Source of the DNA: Alteromonadaceae bacterium
Lineage (GTDB): Bacteria > Pseudomonadota > Gammaproteobacteria > Enterobacterales > Alteromonadaceae
Direction of reading: 5' to 3'
Length of the DNA stretch: 64,000 bases
NCBI GenBank assembly: GCA_016765535.1
Contig: JAESPQ010000022.1
Span: 105,285-169,284 of the forward strand
The notes under the pieces: model-generated
The model's database searches: none
The model's input: only the letters and a program-made list of their open reading frames with translations
What the model was told of the DNA's origin: nothing
Program-made: the position numbers and the translations under genes
In this document: positions 46,592-56,095 of the stretch, in pieces
Layout: each line of letters opens with the position of its first letter
How positions within the stretch are numbered: position 1 is the stretch's first letter

Positions 46592-48571
46592 GCCCTCCCA
46601 ACCTTCGGCCTCAATCGGACAACCTTTAGCCCACTTCGGAGAGACACACATTAGGTCTTCATATTCCTTAACAGACCCCTCGCCTATCTTGGCTAGACTG
46701 ACCCCTTCATCGTGTACAGTGAACAGGGTTTTATACACACCGCTAGCTTCACAGTTCATAAGCCCTACGGCCATGTAGTCACGGGCTGCGGCTTGTGTGA
46801 AGTTCTCCGTCAGTTTCCCGCCCCAAGTGTCCAGCTCACGCCACTTATTTGTATATGAGCAATGACCATCATAGAAGAGTTTCGGCTGTGGCCCGAATCG
46901 TGTCTTAACTGTACGCACACGGGCGAATGGATAGCATAGCTCTCTACCACTAGGCAGACGGCAATATAAGTGCTTACCGCGCTTCTGGTACGATATTTTC
47001 TTGTAGGTGAACCGCTTCATGGGAACAAGCACAGCCCTGATAGCCGCTTTCTCTACTTTCTCCCACAGGATAGGCACCATTTTGTAACGTTCTTTGTAGC
47101 CTTCAATCGCCTTCTTGCCCAGCGCCGGACTAACTACAATCCCGCCTTGGTCCCAACACGAGGTAACGAACTTACGTGGGCCCATGCCGAAGCCTGCACC
47201 GAGCACCGTAGATTTACCGATGTCACGTTCGAAAGAACCTTTTTTAATCATCTCCTTCTTAACACCATAAATCTGTGCGGCCATACCTTCATACACTTTA
47301 CCGTCGCCGCCAAAATCTTCTAAGCCTACCGGGTCATCTGCTAACCAGAAAATGAACCGTGCTTCAATTTGAGAGTAATCGGCAGATACGAATTTATACC
47401 CCTTGGGGGCACAGATAGCACCACGTAAACACCCGGCCAATACTTCCATTGGGTCGCCGTACTTCTTAAGCAATTTTAGCTTACGCTTCTTAACGACTTT
47501 GATTACTTCTTCCCAGTTCAAATGGTACACAGTTTTACCCGGTTTAGGGAAGTTTTGAATCTGAACACCACGCCCGCCCCAACGTCCCGTACGGGCAATG
47601 TGATACTTGAGGAAGCCATGTAGCCAACCATTGTTATCAACGCCATCGGCCATGCGTACATACTTAGCCGTTGAAGCCTTCGCGGCCTGTGTGCGTAGCT
47701 GTAGAATGGTCCGGCATTTCTTAGGGATGGTCTTCATTGAATCGCCTAGCCACTCCGCGATAACATCCTTCTGCATGTTCGGTATGTCACAGCCATTAGC
47801 GTTTAGCCAATCCTTCACCTTAGCGGTTTGCGTTAGGAACTCGAAGCCACAGTCGGGCCCTGCGAGGCGTTTAGCTTTCTTGTTGGCGTATACTTGGAAT
47901 TGGCCTACCAACTCAAGCGCCGCGCTCACGAGGTCACGGTCAATCGGCAGCCCTAAAACGTTCATCCGCTCGGTCATGAGAAAAACTTCGTGCTCGAAGG
48001 GTGATAGCAGTTCGGACTTGTCCGCGATAGCCATTTGTGTCGCCACATCGTCATCACAATAGTCGATAAACTTCTGGAACTTCTCGGGGTGGTCATGTGG
48101 ACAGCGGAAGCCTTTGCCGTTCGCTTGGGGTTTACTAAACCAGTTAATTAAGATCATACCGCCCGGGTCTTTAGTTACCTTGGCTTTAATCGCCGCTCCG
48201 GCTTTCTCTAACGACGCAGGAAACGCCATAGCGCATGACATAGCCATGGTGTCATAAAACTGTTCTACGGGCACCTCGGGCCACCCAAATTGACGGGTCG
48301 CAACTAAGTTGGTCATCCAGTACTCGAACTCGCTATTGTGAGCACGGATAATCCACCCACACTTGATTAGCGCGAGTAGTACGTGGGGTGCTGATGCTTT
48401 GCTGGTAAAAGGATTCCAGTTATAAACGGTGCGGCCATTGTACGAGAAGCTAACCATCATTATCTCAGTGCTCGGATGCTCTGCGTATTTCATGGCACCG
48501 ACCTTCGTGATGTCCGCTTCTGACCTCGCCTCGTAATCTATATCTAGGAAATGTTTGGGTGTTTCTATCAT
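46574..48571 (-). CDS. family A DNA polymerase
   Basis: exonuclease-like DIDYEA; SADYSQIEAR (motif A), RDIGKSTVLGAGFGMG (motif B), VHDEG (motif C). Confidence 0.95.
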   Translation of the reverse strand: MIETPKHFLDIDYEARSEADITKVGAMKYAEHPSTEIMMVSFSYNGRTVYNWNPFTSKASAPHVLLALIKCGWIIRAHNSEFEYWMTNLVATRQFGWPEVPVEQFYDTMAMSCAMAFPASLEKAGAAIKAKVTKDPGGMILINWFSKPQANGKGFRCPHDHPEKFQKFIDYCDDDVATQMAIADKSELLSPFEHEVFLMTERMNVLGLPIDRDLVSAALELVGQFQVYANKKAKRLAGPDCGFEFLTQTAKVKDWLNANGCDIPNMQKDVIAEWLGDSMKTIPKKCRTILQLRTQAAKASTAKYVRMADGVDNNGWLHGFLKYHIARTGRWGGRGVQIQNFPKPGKTVYHLNWEEVIKVVKKRKLKLLKKYGDPMEVLAGCLRGAICAPKGYKFVSADYSQIEARFIFWLADDPVGLEDFGGDGKVYEGMAAQIYGVKKEMIKKGSFERDIGKSTVLGAGFGMGPRKFVTSCWDQGGIVVSPALGKKAIEGYKERYKMVPILWEKVEKAAIRAVLVPMKRFTYKKISYQKRGKHLYCRLPSGRELCYPFARVRTVKTRFGPQPKLFYDGHCSYTNKWRELDTWGGKLTENFTQAAARDYMAVGLMNCEASGVYKTLFTVHDEGVSLAKIGEGSVKEYEDLMCVSPKWAKGCPIEAEGWEGKRYRK

Positions 48572-48597
48572 AAGATTCTCACGATATTTAGTGAAAA

Positions 48598-48627
48598 AAA
48601 AAGCACCCCATGTGGAGTGCTTGGGTT
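48598..48627 (-). terminator. terminator after DUF2815-like gene
   Basis: AAGCACTCC ACAT GGGGTGCTT TTTTTTT on minus strand. Confidence 0.85.
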
Positions 48628-48642
48628 CAGCTTACTTGAGTG

Positions 48643-49410
48643 TTAGCCGATTAGTTTGTTTAACGCTTTCGCTACGTCATCGTACTCGTCTTCGTCGAGT
48701 TCTTTGATTGCTTCAACATCGAATTTGGCTAAAACTTTCTTAGCTTTTTTCTTGCTTGTTTCCGCTACCGCTTCTTTGTAAAGCGACTGTAACTCTTTTT
48801 TCGTGATGCCGTCATCATCATCGTCATCATCGTCATCATCATCGCTATCTGTAGCATAGTCACCGAAGTCACTTTCCGCAGAGGCCGAACCATCAAGACG
48901 TTCACCCGTTTTCTGGAACATAAGGTTATTCAATTCAGCACGAACACCTTTAGATTCATTGTCGAAGCCTTTCATCGTAACGGAGAACAGGAAGTAGTTA
49001 CCTGACACCATCATTTCTTCGAGTTCTTCGGGGTCAATCACACGTTGGCCGGACTTGTCCACGAGCTGTGGAACTTTATAACATGAGGTTGATAACATCC
49101 ACATGCCTTTAGCTTCTTCGCCTACAGTGTAATCTTCGTCTTCAAACATTTCAGTACCACAACGAAGTGGGCTTAAATATTTGCCGCCTAACTTGAACTT
49201 GTCACCGAACTTTTTCTTGCCCGCAGCAAGGATGGCATCGTTAACTTTCTTGGTCATCTTTTTATCTGACTTCGGAAAGAGAATTGCACATTTACCTTTT
49301 GCTGAACCTTCGCCGTCTTCTGGTTCTTTTAGAACACGACAGAACATGAATGTAGAACGACCGGGGTTTTTGTTAGTACCGACGATTACTTTAGCGTTAT
49401 TTTGAGCCAT
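48643..49410 (-). CDS. DUF2815-like (ssDNA-binding-like) protein with acidic run and C-terminal helical module
   Basis: RSTFMFCRVLKEP...AILFPKSDKKM; synteny with DUF2800 and PolA; DSDDDDDDDDDDD linker. Confidence 0.75.
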   Translation of the reverse strand: MAQNNAKVIVGTNKNPGRSTFMFCRVLKEPEDGEGSAKGKCAILFPKSDKKMTKKVNDAILAAGKKKFGDKFKLGGKYLSPLRCGTEMFEDEDYTVGEEAKGMWMLSTSCYKVPQLVDKSGQRVIDPEELEEMMVSGNYFLFSVTMKGFDNESKGVRAELNNLMFQKTGERLDGSASAESDFGDYATDSDDDDDDDDDDDGITKKELQSLYKEAVAETSKKKAKKVLAKFDVEAIKELDEDEYDDVAKALNKLIG

Positions 49411-49524
49411 AATTTTCTATTACCTTTTATCTATTGAGTTGTAGTCTAGGAGACTGTTAGTTCTTAAAGGCTTTGGGGGCGTTTACTTCCCGGGTGATGC
49501 CTGACCCTCTTGCTTACCCAACTA

Positions 49525-49553
49525 ACTATAGACTAGTTAGCGGGTATTGCAAT
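49525..49553 (-). promoter_or_regulatory. sigma70-like promoter, ATTGCA-N17-TATAGT
   Basis: same motif family. Confidence 0.75.
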
Positions 49554-49555
49554 TT

Positions 49556-50803
49556 TTATTTTTCGATGAATTCCGCGAACTCGTCAGCGGCAGTGTCACA
49601 GCGGTACATAACGTAGCCATTCTGTGTGCGTGTGGTGGCCTGCTTCATGAATTTGGCTACTTCGTCCTTGTTCCAGCCTTTAAGCGCGTTAACGTACGCC
49701 TCAAGCTCTGTAACCGTCATGATGCGTTCTTCCTTGGCGATGGTTACTTCTTCCGGGCCGATGCCTTTCTTCTGTAGCAGTGGGGTGATTACCGCCATGG
49801 AAACAAGCTTGCGATTGCCCCACTTAGGCGTAACAGTCCAGCCATCAAGAGCCCCGCGGTCTTCTGCCATGAGCCCTAAAGCATGTGCCTTGGCGTCTTG
49901 GTAGAACTTAATTACGCGGTCCCCGTCATCTACGATATGTTGTAGCTGTTCCCGTGACAATTGGTGCATCTCAGGTAGCGTGTTAATCGTAGTCGTTGGG
50001 ATGATGTTAGCCATAACCTTACTGAGCATTTTAGGCTTGTTCTTTAAGTACGCTTCGCAATGCGGTTTAGCCTCACACCAAAAGCATTGGTCCTTGCCCG
50101 GGACTAGTTTGCCCTTCTTCGACACAACCTTTTTAAGTGCAGGTACAAGCGTTTTTTGTTCCCACTTCAACAGGGCTTTAACCGAGACAGTTTGCGAACG
50201 GATTGCGCCGTCTACATGGTTGTCGTTTGGCTGGACCACCGTGACTTTAATCTTCTTGAACTTATACTTTTTATGGAAGCGGTAGAACGCCCCGAGAGCA
50301 TAGATTCTAAGCTGTGAGTTATCGTTCACATCAACGGACATACGGCCATTTTTGTAATCAATAATGTGGAGGGTTCCGCCAAATTCAATAATAGTTATAT
50401 CGGCAGTCCCGCCCATTGGAGCGTTATAGATTTTGGTCAGGTCGTACTTGCGTTCGGGGAACATCTTGACCTTCTTCCCGTTGGCCTTTTTCTTGGTGCG
50501 CTTGTACTCTTCCTTCACGTACTTGATACAGATTCGGGCACAGGCTAATTCATGCTTAGAGATAAGCACTTCGTCCTTCATGCCGTCCTCTAGAATCATA
50601 TCACCTAGAAACGATTTTAGTTTACGCTTTTTAAGCAGCACTTGCTCGACCACGAAATGGACCGCGGTGCCGAGTTGTGATGCTGCGTTATACGTGCGCT
50701 GGGGTATCATCTTGGAGGCTTTCAAGTGCTCTATCAGTTCCACAGAACCGAAACACTTTAGCCAACGAGACGAGCCCGAGGCGGATATACGATGGTGCCC
50801 CAT
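49556..50803 (-). CDS. DUF2800-like PD-(D/E)XK nuclease
   Basis: MGHHRISASGSSRWLKCFGSVEL...GTAVHFVVEQVL...GGTADITIIEFGGTLHIIDYKNGR. Confidence 0.88.
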   Translation of the reverse strand: MGHHRISASGSSRWLKCFGSVELIEHLKASKMIPQRTYNAASQLGTAVHFVVEQVLLKKRKLKSFLGDMILEDGMKDEVLISKHELACARICIKYVKEEYKRTKKKANGKKVKMFPERKYDLTKIYNAPMGGTADITIIEFGGTLHIIDYKNGRMSVDVNDNSQLRIYALGAFYRFHKKYKFKKIKVTVVQPNDNHVDGAIRSQTVSVKALLKWEQKTLVPALKKVVSKKGKLVPGKDQCFWCEAKPHCEAYLKNKPKMLSKVMANIIPTTTINTLPEMHQLSREQLQHIVDDGDRVIKFYQDAKAHALGLMAEDRGALDGWTVTPKWGNRKLVSMAVITPLLQKKGIGPEEVTIAKEERIMTVTELEAYVNALKGWNKDEVAKFMKQATTRTQNGYVMYRCDTAADEFAEFIEK

Positions 50804-50809
50804 TAGCTA

Positions 50810-50971
50810 TTACTCCGGGTAGTCTTCAACCATGAATGAATTTTCTTCGAGTACAGCTTCGAGGTGCTGGATGTTAACTTTTGCATACGGTTCATGCTTC
50901 TCTGTACTCTTCGCCATGTGCTGTAGTACGAAAGCGCAATCGTTGTATTGTTGTTGTGTTGGCTGTGCCAT
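50810..50971 (-). CDS. small hypothetical protein
   Basis: start MAQPTQQQYND at 50971. Confidence 0.5.
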   Translation of the reverse strand: MAQPTQQQYNDCAFVLQHMAKSTEKHEPYAKVNIQHLEAVLEENSFMVEDYPE

Positions 50972-50981
50972 GTGCTGCCCC

Positions 50982-51098
50982 TTATAGGTCGCGGAAGTCG
51001 TCGTCGTTAGGATGTACGGGGAAGTCTTCATTGGCCCCGTAGTAGTTTTGGAATTCGTCGTCGCAATTAGTGACGTGCTTGATGGCGCGTAAGTTCAT
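50982..51098 (-). CDS. 38-aa acidic small protein (not in ORF track)
   Basis: hand translation MNLRAIKHVTNCDDEFQNYYGANEDFPVHPNDDDFRDL*. Confidence 0.4.
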   Translation of the reverse strand: MNLRAIKHVTNCDDEFQNYYGANEDFPVHPNDDDFRDL

Positions 51099-51576
51099 AC
51101 GGGTGTACTCCCTTCATTACAGCGGGGCCCTTGACAGGGTCATGGACACATACGGTTAACACTACGAAGCCATCGTCATTCAGCGCGTAGCCATAGAGCT
51201 GTACAGGTGCCGAGTTTCCTGCTAAGTGGTAAGTGTGCTTAGGTGGGTATTGGTCCACAACATCCTTAACCATTTTGTCCAGCCCTGCATACCAAAGGTC
51301 GTAGTCTTCTTCATTGGCTAACTGGATGTCGGACAAGTCCACTTCTTCGCCATTGGCACGATAGATGGCCTTAACGATGTATTGAAGTTCGTCGCCGTCC
51401 ATTTCGTAAGACTCGACAATCTTAACGCGTTGAGCACTTAGGCCCGCTAGCATTAGTTTGCTACAGAACTCTTCACGGGCAATGCTAATCTGTTCGGCCA
51501 ACTGTTCCTTAAGGCCCTCGATTATTGCTATTTGGAGTTCGGCATCTACTGAATTACTCTTAGGTGTTAGTTTCAT
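51067..51576 (-). CDS. hypothetical protein
   Basis: 169 aa ORF. Confidence 0.65.
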   Translation of the reverse strand: MKLTPKSNSVDAELQIAIIEGLKEQLAEQISIAREEFCSKLMLAGLSAQRVKIVESYEMDGDELQYIVKAIYRANGEEVDLSDIQLANEEDYDLWYAGLDKMVKDVVDQYPPKHTYHLAGNSAPVQLYGYALNDDGFVVLTVCVHDPVKGPAVMKGVHPYELTRHQARH

Positions 51577-51596
51577 AGTGGGATACTCTAGAGATT

Positions 51597-51622
51597 AAAA
51601 AAGCCCCCGTGAGAGGAGGCTA
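51597..51622 (-). terminator. terminator after poly-Asp gene
   Basis: minus strand AGCCTCC TCTCAC GGGGGCT TTTTT. Confidence 0.85.
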
Positions 51623-51645
51623 TAAATGATCATTAAACCGGGTGA

Positions 51646-52428
51646 TTATTCGTCGTCAACAATTTCAAGTAACGCGTCGTATAAGTTAGCTAAATCGTCT
51701 TCATCTTCTGCAAGTTTTTTCAGACCACGGATAGTGTTTAGACCTGCTGCTTTCAACGCTTTTTCAGTTTGCTTTTTGCTTTCTTTACGAGCGGCGGTAT
51801 ACGCGTCTTTGACTTGGTCAATGGTAACGGGTTCGTCATCGTCGTCATCGTCATCATCATCGTCATCGTCGTCGTCATCGTCGTCGTCATCATCATCATC
51901 GTCGTCGTCATCGTCGTCATCGTCATCATCATCATCGTCGTCGTCATCATCGTCATCGTCATCATCATCGTCGTCGTCGTCATCATCATCGTCATCATCG
52001 TCGTCATCATCATCGTCGTCGTCATCGTTATCCAACAACTCAGCAATTTCTTTCGCAATTTCGGCATAGTCGTCTTCATCCACTTTTTTAGCATTTTTGT
52101 AATCATGCTCGGCTAGAATCGTCATGACTTCTGCTTTACTTGATTCAGCGATTGCGGCTTTAACCAACGCTAAGAATTCTTTCTGCGTCATTTCAACTTC
52201 TGGGGCCGTTTTCTCTTTCTCTTTTTCTTTCAATTTCGCCGCGGCTTTTTCGGCTTTAGCGATAGCTTTCAGCTCTGCTTTAGTTGGCTTCTTGTCAGCC
52301 TTGCCCGATTTAGGTTTCTTATCAACCTTCGCTTCGGGTGGGACCGTTGCGCCCAATGCTTCTGCGATTGCAAATGCTAGAGATTTAATAGACGCTTCAC
52401 ATAATGTTACTGTTTGAACTTTAGCCAT
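51646..52428 (-). CDS. poly-aspartate protein with two helical modules
   Basis: start MAKVQTVTL at 52428; 64 consecutive Asp codons at 51835-52026. Confidence 0.85.
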   Translation of the reverse strand: MAKVQTVTLCEASIKSLAFAIAEALGATVPPEAKVDKKPKSGKADKKPTKAELKAIAKAEKAAAKLKEKEKEKTAPEVEMTQKEFLALVKAAIAESSKAEVMTILAEHDYKNAKKVDEDDYAEIAKEIAELLDNDDDDDDDDDDDDDDDDDDDDDDDDDDDDDDDDDDDDDDDDDDDDDDDDDDDDDDDDDDDDDDDDEPVTIDQVKDAYTAARKESKKQTEKALKAAGLNTIRGLKKLAEDEDDLANLYDALLEIVDDE

Positions 52429-52601
52429 TTGATAATTTCCTTGAGGCCGTAGCCTCGATAATTTAAAGATTAAAAGTACTGTTCGGGTTTTCTTGTTCAC
52501 CCCTTAAGCTTAGGGGAAATTTGCAATAACGCAACTTTTATTTTTGTTTATTTCGGCACGTTCTTTCTCCTGTAAAGTTGTTCGTTCTCGTCATACAAAT
52601 A

Positions 52602-52630
52602 AGACTAGTAGAGTATCCGAGAACTGCAAC
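52602..52630 (-). promoter_or_regulatory. sigma70-like promoter, GTTGCA-N17-TAGTCT
   Basis: same motif family. Confidence 0.65.
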
Positions 52631-52635
52631 TTTAT

Positions 52636-55080
52636 TTATAAAATAGTTTGGTATGCTTCTGCTACTTCTTCTTCGCAGCGTTCAAGCTTGCCAATGATCT
52701 TAGCCTTGTGCTTGGCATCCAGCTCCATCTCAGTCGTCTTAGGCATTACCCATGCTGACTGACGCTTACCATTTACACGTAGGCGACCATCTGACGACCC
52801 GGGTACTTTCAATTCGTGGAAGCCCGCGTCGTTGAGCGCATGTTTTAGCTCTGACGTCTTCTTGGATGCTGTGCCGAGAATAGCCTCGTAAGGGCTCACG
52901 TTGCCCCCATTTTGGTGCATCTTTAATAAGAACATTTGGCACAACGATTTCCACGTCATGTAAGTGTACTTATTCAGCATAGACTCGTCATCGTCCAGTT
53001 CATCTTTAACCAATGCTTCGGCCCAATCCAGTGATGAACGCATAACCTGCTTGGTGTACTCAGTCTTCGGCAAGTTGTAAATATCAATGGTAACTATTTT
53101 CATGTGCTTAAAGAAGTACGCGATAGCTGGTATGTTAGCGTCTAGGTACTTAACCAACTTGGCATAGTACTTCGCGTCCCGGGGCATAACTTCACAACGC
53201 AGCATACAGAATCGACGTTCATCCGCTGTTACGAAGAGTGCATCCTCGTGGTTGGTGAAGGCAAGCATATTAGTAACGTTTGGAAGCGTCACATAATCTT
53301 TTTGCATGGCCCTGATTTTTACTGTGTCCTCTGTGATGAATGACTTCAAATTTTCGGTAATCGTTTTACGCGCCTTGGCGGCATACAGCTCGTGAATTAG
53401 TACTAACTGTGAACCAGACTGCCAAGAGTTAAACTTCTCTTCTAGTGGCTGCGTGGTGTTCAATTCATTCACGTTCTTAGCACCGAAGATAGGCTTAATT
53501 ATCTTGGCGGCGATGATTGATTTACCGATACCTTTACGACCTTTAATAATCGGGGCCCACATAATCTTTTTACCGGGGTTCTGGTAATTGTATGCTATGA
53601 ACTCCAACACGATTGCACGTTCATAAGCGTCTGGGAACAAGTACTCAAAATGTTCACGTAACGGCTTAGTCTTGCCCTTCTTCGGTTTCACATCTGACGC
53701 GCAATAAGTGTTAAGCAATTTACTACGTTTATCCAGTGGGTCCCGGAACGTTCTTTCATGCGCCGGGGAGTAGCGACGAGCATCAACCTTCTGCACCGCG
53801 CCAATATCTGTCAAGATTTTGAACGGGGACAATTTGGTATAGCCGAAGTCTTCATTCATCTCAGTGTTCTTGGTGTTGAAACCTTCCGGTTTATACTCCA
53901 ATTCAGCACGTCGATTATAGATAATATTTTCACTGGCAATATAGTAAAAGTCGTCAAACTCCCGGATGTACTTATCAATTACCGGGCCGTCTAAATCGCT
54001 ATCAATATCTAAGCGTTCTTTCGCTTCGGTCTTCTCGACTTTCTGCGTTTTAATCTTAGACTTAATTTCGCTCTTAAGGTCAGCGAGTGAGATGTCCTTC
54101 ACCCGGGCGCTAATCTTTTTAAGCATTGAGTTAAGTTGAATCGGACTCGTCTTGTTGGACTGCACACTCGCAGCGGCCATGGTCAAGATATGGTCAACGT
54201 CACTCTCAAGCGATTCTGATTTTTGAATACGCTCTACGATTTGGTCGTGGGACCATTCCAAGTCATTATGATTACGTGAGTGCGACTTCCATACCGACTT
54301 AACGGTGGTTTTAATCTCGCTCAGTTTCATTGGTGGGCTGAACTTAAGTTCGTTAATCTCCCAGCAAAAATCCATAATCTCTTGAAGCGGTTTGCCCTGA
54401 CCAATTAATGTCCCTGCAACCTTCGCGATATGGTCATTACGGCCGCCTTCCGTCAGCTCCGCAGTAATATCGACCTTCTCGTTTATCGAGTTGTTTAGCT
54501 CCTCCTGCTCCCATAGCAGTTCGGGCGGGACTTCGATTTTCTGTTCTGGGTCAAGTAACGCCTTTTGCTCAGTGGCGTAGTAGTAAAAATGTTTCTCCAT
54601 TTCTCGTGGACAGGCAGGCAGATACATTGGTCGTGATAAAGCTTTGGCTGATGTATCGACGCCTGTACTGCCAAACAGGTAATTAAGATAGATAGTCGTT
54701 TCAACGTGCTTGCCTTTGCTAACAGGTTCGATGTAAGGGATAACCACACGATAGCGGTTGCCCTTGCCTTCCATCTTGTGACTATGCGTGGTGTATATGC
54801 AGTAGCGACACTTGAGCGGCTTAAGGACCTTACGGATACCCTTTGGCGTAATGTTCGAGTTATCTAAATCGAGCGTGGCCCCATAGTAGAACTTGACTGC
54901 ACTCGCGTTACGCTTCTCACCCTTGAAGGATGCGAAAACGAAGTACGGGCCGTCTTTTTTCTTACGACGTACCGCAGTCTCTAAGTTCTTAAACAGTTTA
55001 TCAATGCTAAGTTTCTTTTGCACAATCTTAGAATTGAATACGGATGAACCAAGCGCGATTACTACTTTTTTCTTCGCCAT
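52636..55080 (-). CDS. primase-helicase (AEP-like N-terminus, SF3/VapE-like helicase)
   Basis: GATLDLDNSNITPKG; IIKGRKGIGKSIIAAKI Walker A; LVLIHELYAAKARK; NMLAFTNHEDALFV. Confidence 0.88.
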   Translation of the reverse strand: MAKKKVVIALGSSVFNSKIVQKKLSIDKLFKNLETAVRRKKKDGPYFVFASFKGEKRNASAVKFYYGATLDLDNSNITPKGIRKVLKPLKCRYCIYTTHSHKMEGKGNRYRVVIPYIEPVSKGKHVETTIYLNYLFGSTGVDTSAKALSRPMYLPACPREMEKHFYYYATEQKALLDPEQKIEVPPELLWEQEELNNSINEKVDITAELTEGGRNDHIAKVAGTLIGQGKPLQEIMDFCWEINELKFSPPMKLSEIKTTVKSVWKSHSRNHNDLEWSHDQIVERIQKSESLESDVDHILTMAAASVQSNKTSPIQLNSMLKKISARVKDISLADLKSEIKSKIKTQKVEKTEAKERLDIDSDLDGPVIDKYIREFDDFYYIASENIIYNRRAELEYKPEGFNTKNTEMNEDFGYTKLSPFKILTDIGAVQKVDARRYSPAHERTFRDPLDKRSKLLNTYCASDVKPKKGKTKPLREHFEYLFPDAYERAIVLEFIAYNYQNPGKKIMWAPIIKGRKGIGKSIIAAKIIKPIFGAKNVNELNTTQPLEEKFNSWQSGSQLVLIHELYAAKARKTITENLKSFITEDTVKIRAMQKDYVTLPNVTNMLAFTNHEDALFVTADERRFCMLRCEVMPRDAKYYAKLVKYLDANIPAIAYFFKHMKIVTIDIYNLPKTEYTKQVMRSSLDWAEALVKDELDDDESMLNKYTYMTWKSLCQMFLLKMHQNGGNVSPYEAILGTASKKTSELKHALNDAGFHELKVPGSSDGRLRVNGKRQSAWVMPKTTEMELDAKHKAKIIGKLERCEEEVAEAYQTIL

Positions 55081-55159
55081 AATCTCGCCTTAGCTTGCTT
55101 TGGTTAGTGTTGGATTAATCATCGTCAGTGTTTCCCTCCCTATGGTTAAGGGGTGTGCA

Positions 55160-55188
55160 ATATTATGCTGAAAAGCTAGGACTGTAAA
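55160..55188 (-). promoter_or_regulatory. sigma70-like promoter, TTTACA-N17-TAATAT
   Basis: same spacing, upstream of primase-helicase. Confidence 0.6.
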
Positions 55189-55202
55189 CTAGTATTTTAG
55201 CT

Positions 55203-55523
55203 CTAGTGTACGGTGTCCTCATTCTCGTTATATATTTCGACCACTTGGAACACCCCAACTTCGATAGCTAACGCGTCTTCAAAAAGAACGGTCAAGTTTT
55301 CTGTTTGGCTCTCACTGAGAAGTCTCCGACCCCAACAAGCATTAATAGAATCTGTGAAGTCATTCGCCTTTTCGTTTAAATCTTCGACTGATTCTTGGTC
55401 GCGCATAAAGGTTAGTTTTACCACGAGTTCTTGTTCCAGCCCGGGGCCTAGTTTCCAGATTACCTCGTTAATGTCTTTCCAGAATTCGTCGCGTTCAATG
55501 AAGTCTTTAGATAGTTGGCTCAT
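55203..55523 (-). CDS. hypothetical protein
   Basis: 106 aa ORF. Confidence 0.65.
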   Translation of the reverse strand: MSQLSKDFIERDEFWKDINEVIWKLGPGLEQELVVKLTFMRDQESVEDLNEKANDFTDSINACWGRRLLSESQTENLTVLFEDALAIEVGVFQVVEIYNENEDTVH

Positions 55524-55527
55524 AAGA

Positions 55528-55842
55528 TTATTTCCTGCTGTAGTCTTCGAGAGATAAGATACCCGTAAAGCTCTTGTGGGTCATTCCTACTGTGCCGTCG
55601 CATCGAACTAGATAACCATCTTCGGCATTGGTAATCCACCGGGCATGTACCCAGCCTGTGTTATTAAGTTTAATCCATACGTTGCCCGAAGACCAACGGT
55701 ACACCTTGAAGTTAACAACGGCCTTTCCTAGCCGTGTACACTGCTTGGTTAACAGTTCCCGTAGCTCTACAGTCGTTAACCCTTTACGCTTGAGGTATAC
55801 CGCTAACGCGATACTGACTAGCAATGATATTAAGTGAATCAT
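55528..55842 (-). CDS. hypothetical protein with N-terminal hydrophobic segment
   Basis: MIHLISLLVSIALAVYLKRKG. Confidence 0.6.
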   Translation of the reverse strand: MIHLISLLVSIALAVYLKRKGLTTVELRELLTKQCTRLGKAVVNFKVYRWSSGNVWIKLNNTGWVHARWITNAEDGYLVRCDGTVGMTHKSFTGILSLEDYSRK

Positions 55843-56084
55843 TTATTACCTTCCACACTGTCCCAAGGACAGATAAAAGCCTTGTCGGGGCGTCCCAGTT
55901 TACTAAGTTGTTTTGCTACGTCCTCAGTGTCCGTCGTTCGTACGTTAAGCACCACACCGTATACATGCCATTGGTAGCATACCTCCGGGTCCTTAGCGGC
56001 CTGCTTAGGCCCTGCAATCGAGTATAAAACAAATGTGGCTACTACCGCGATGTAACATACTATACTGATAAGGTGCTTATTCAT
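55839..56084 (-). CDS. hypothetical membrane/exported protein
   Basis: MNKHLISIVCYIAVVATFVLYSIAGPKQ; start at 56084. Confidence 0.6.
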   Translation of the reverse strand: MNKHLISIVCYIAVVATFVLYSIAGPKQAAKDPEVCYQWHVYGVVLNVRTTDTEDVAKQLSKLGRPDKAFICPWDSVEGNK

Positions 56085-56095
56085 GCTGCTGGCCT

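Noticed and set aside
51626-52106. ORFs encoding poly-Ser (51626..52069 +), poly-Val/Ile (51769..52116 +) and poly-Met/Thr (51753..52106 -)
   Set aside because: These are alternate-frame readings of the poly-Asp codon tract, not independent genes.
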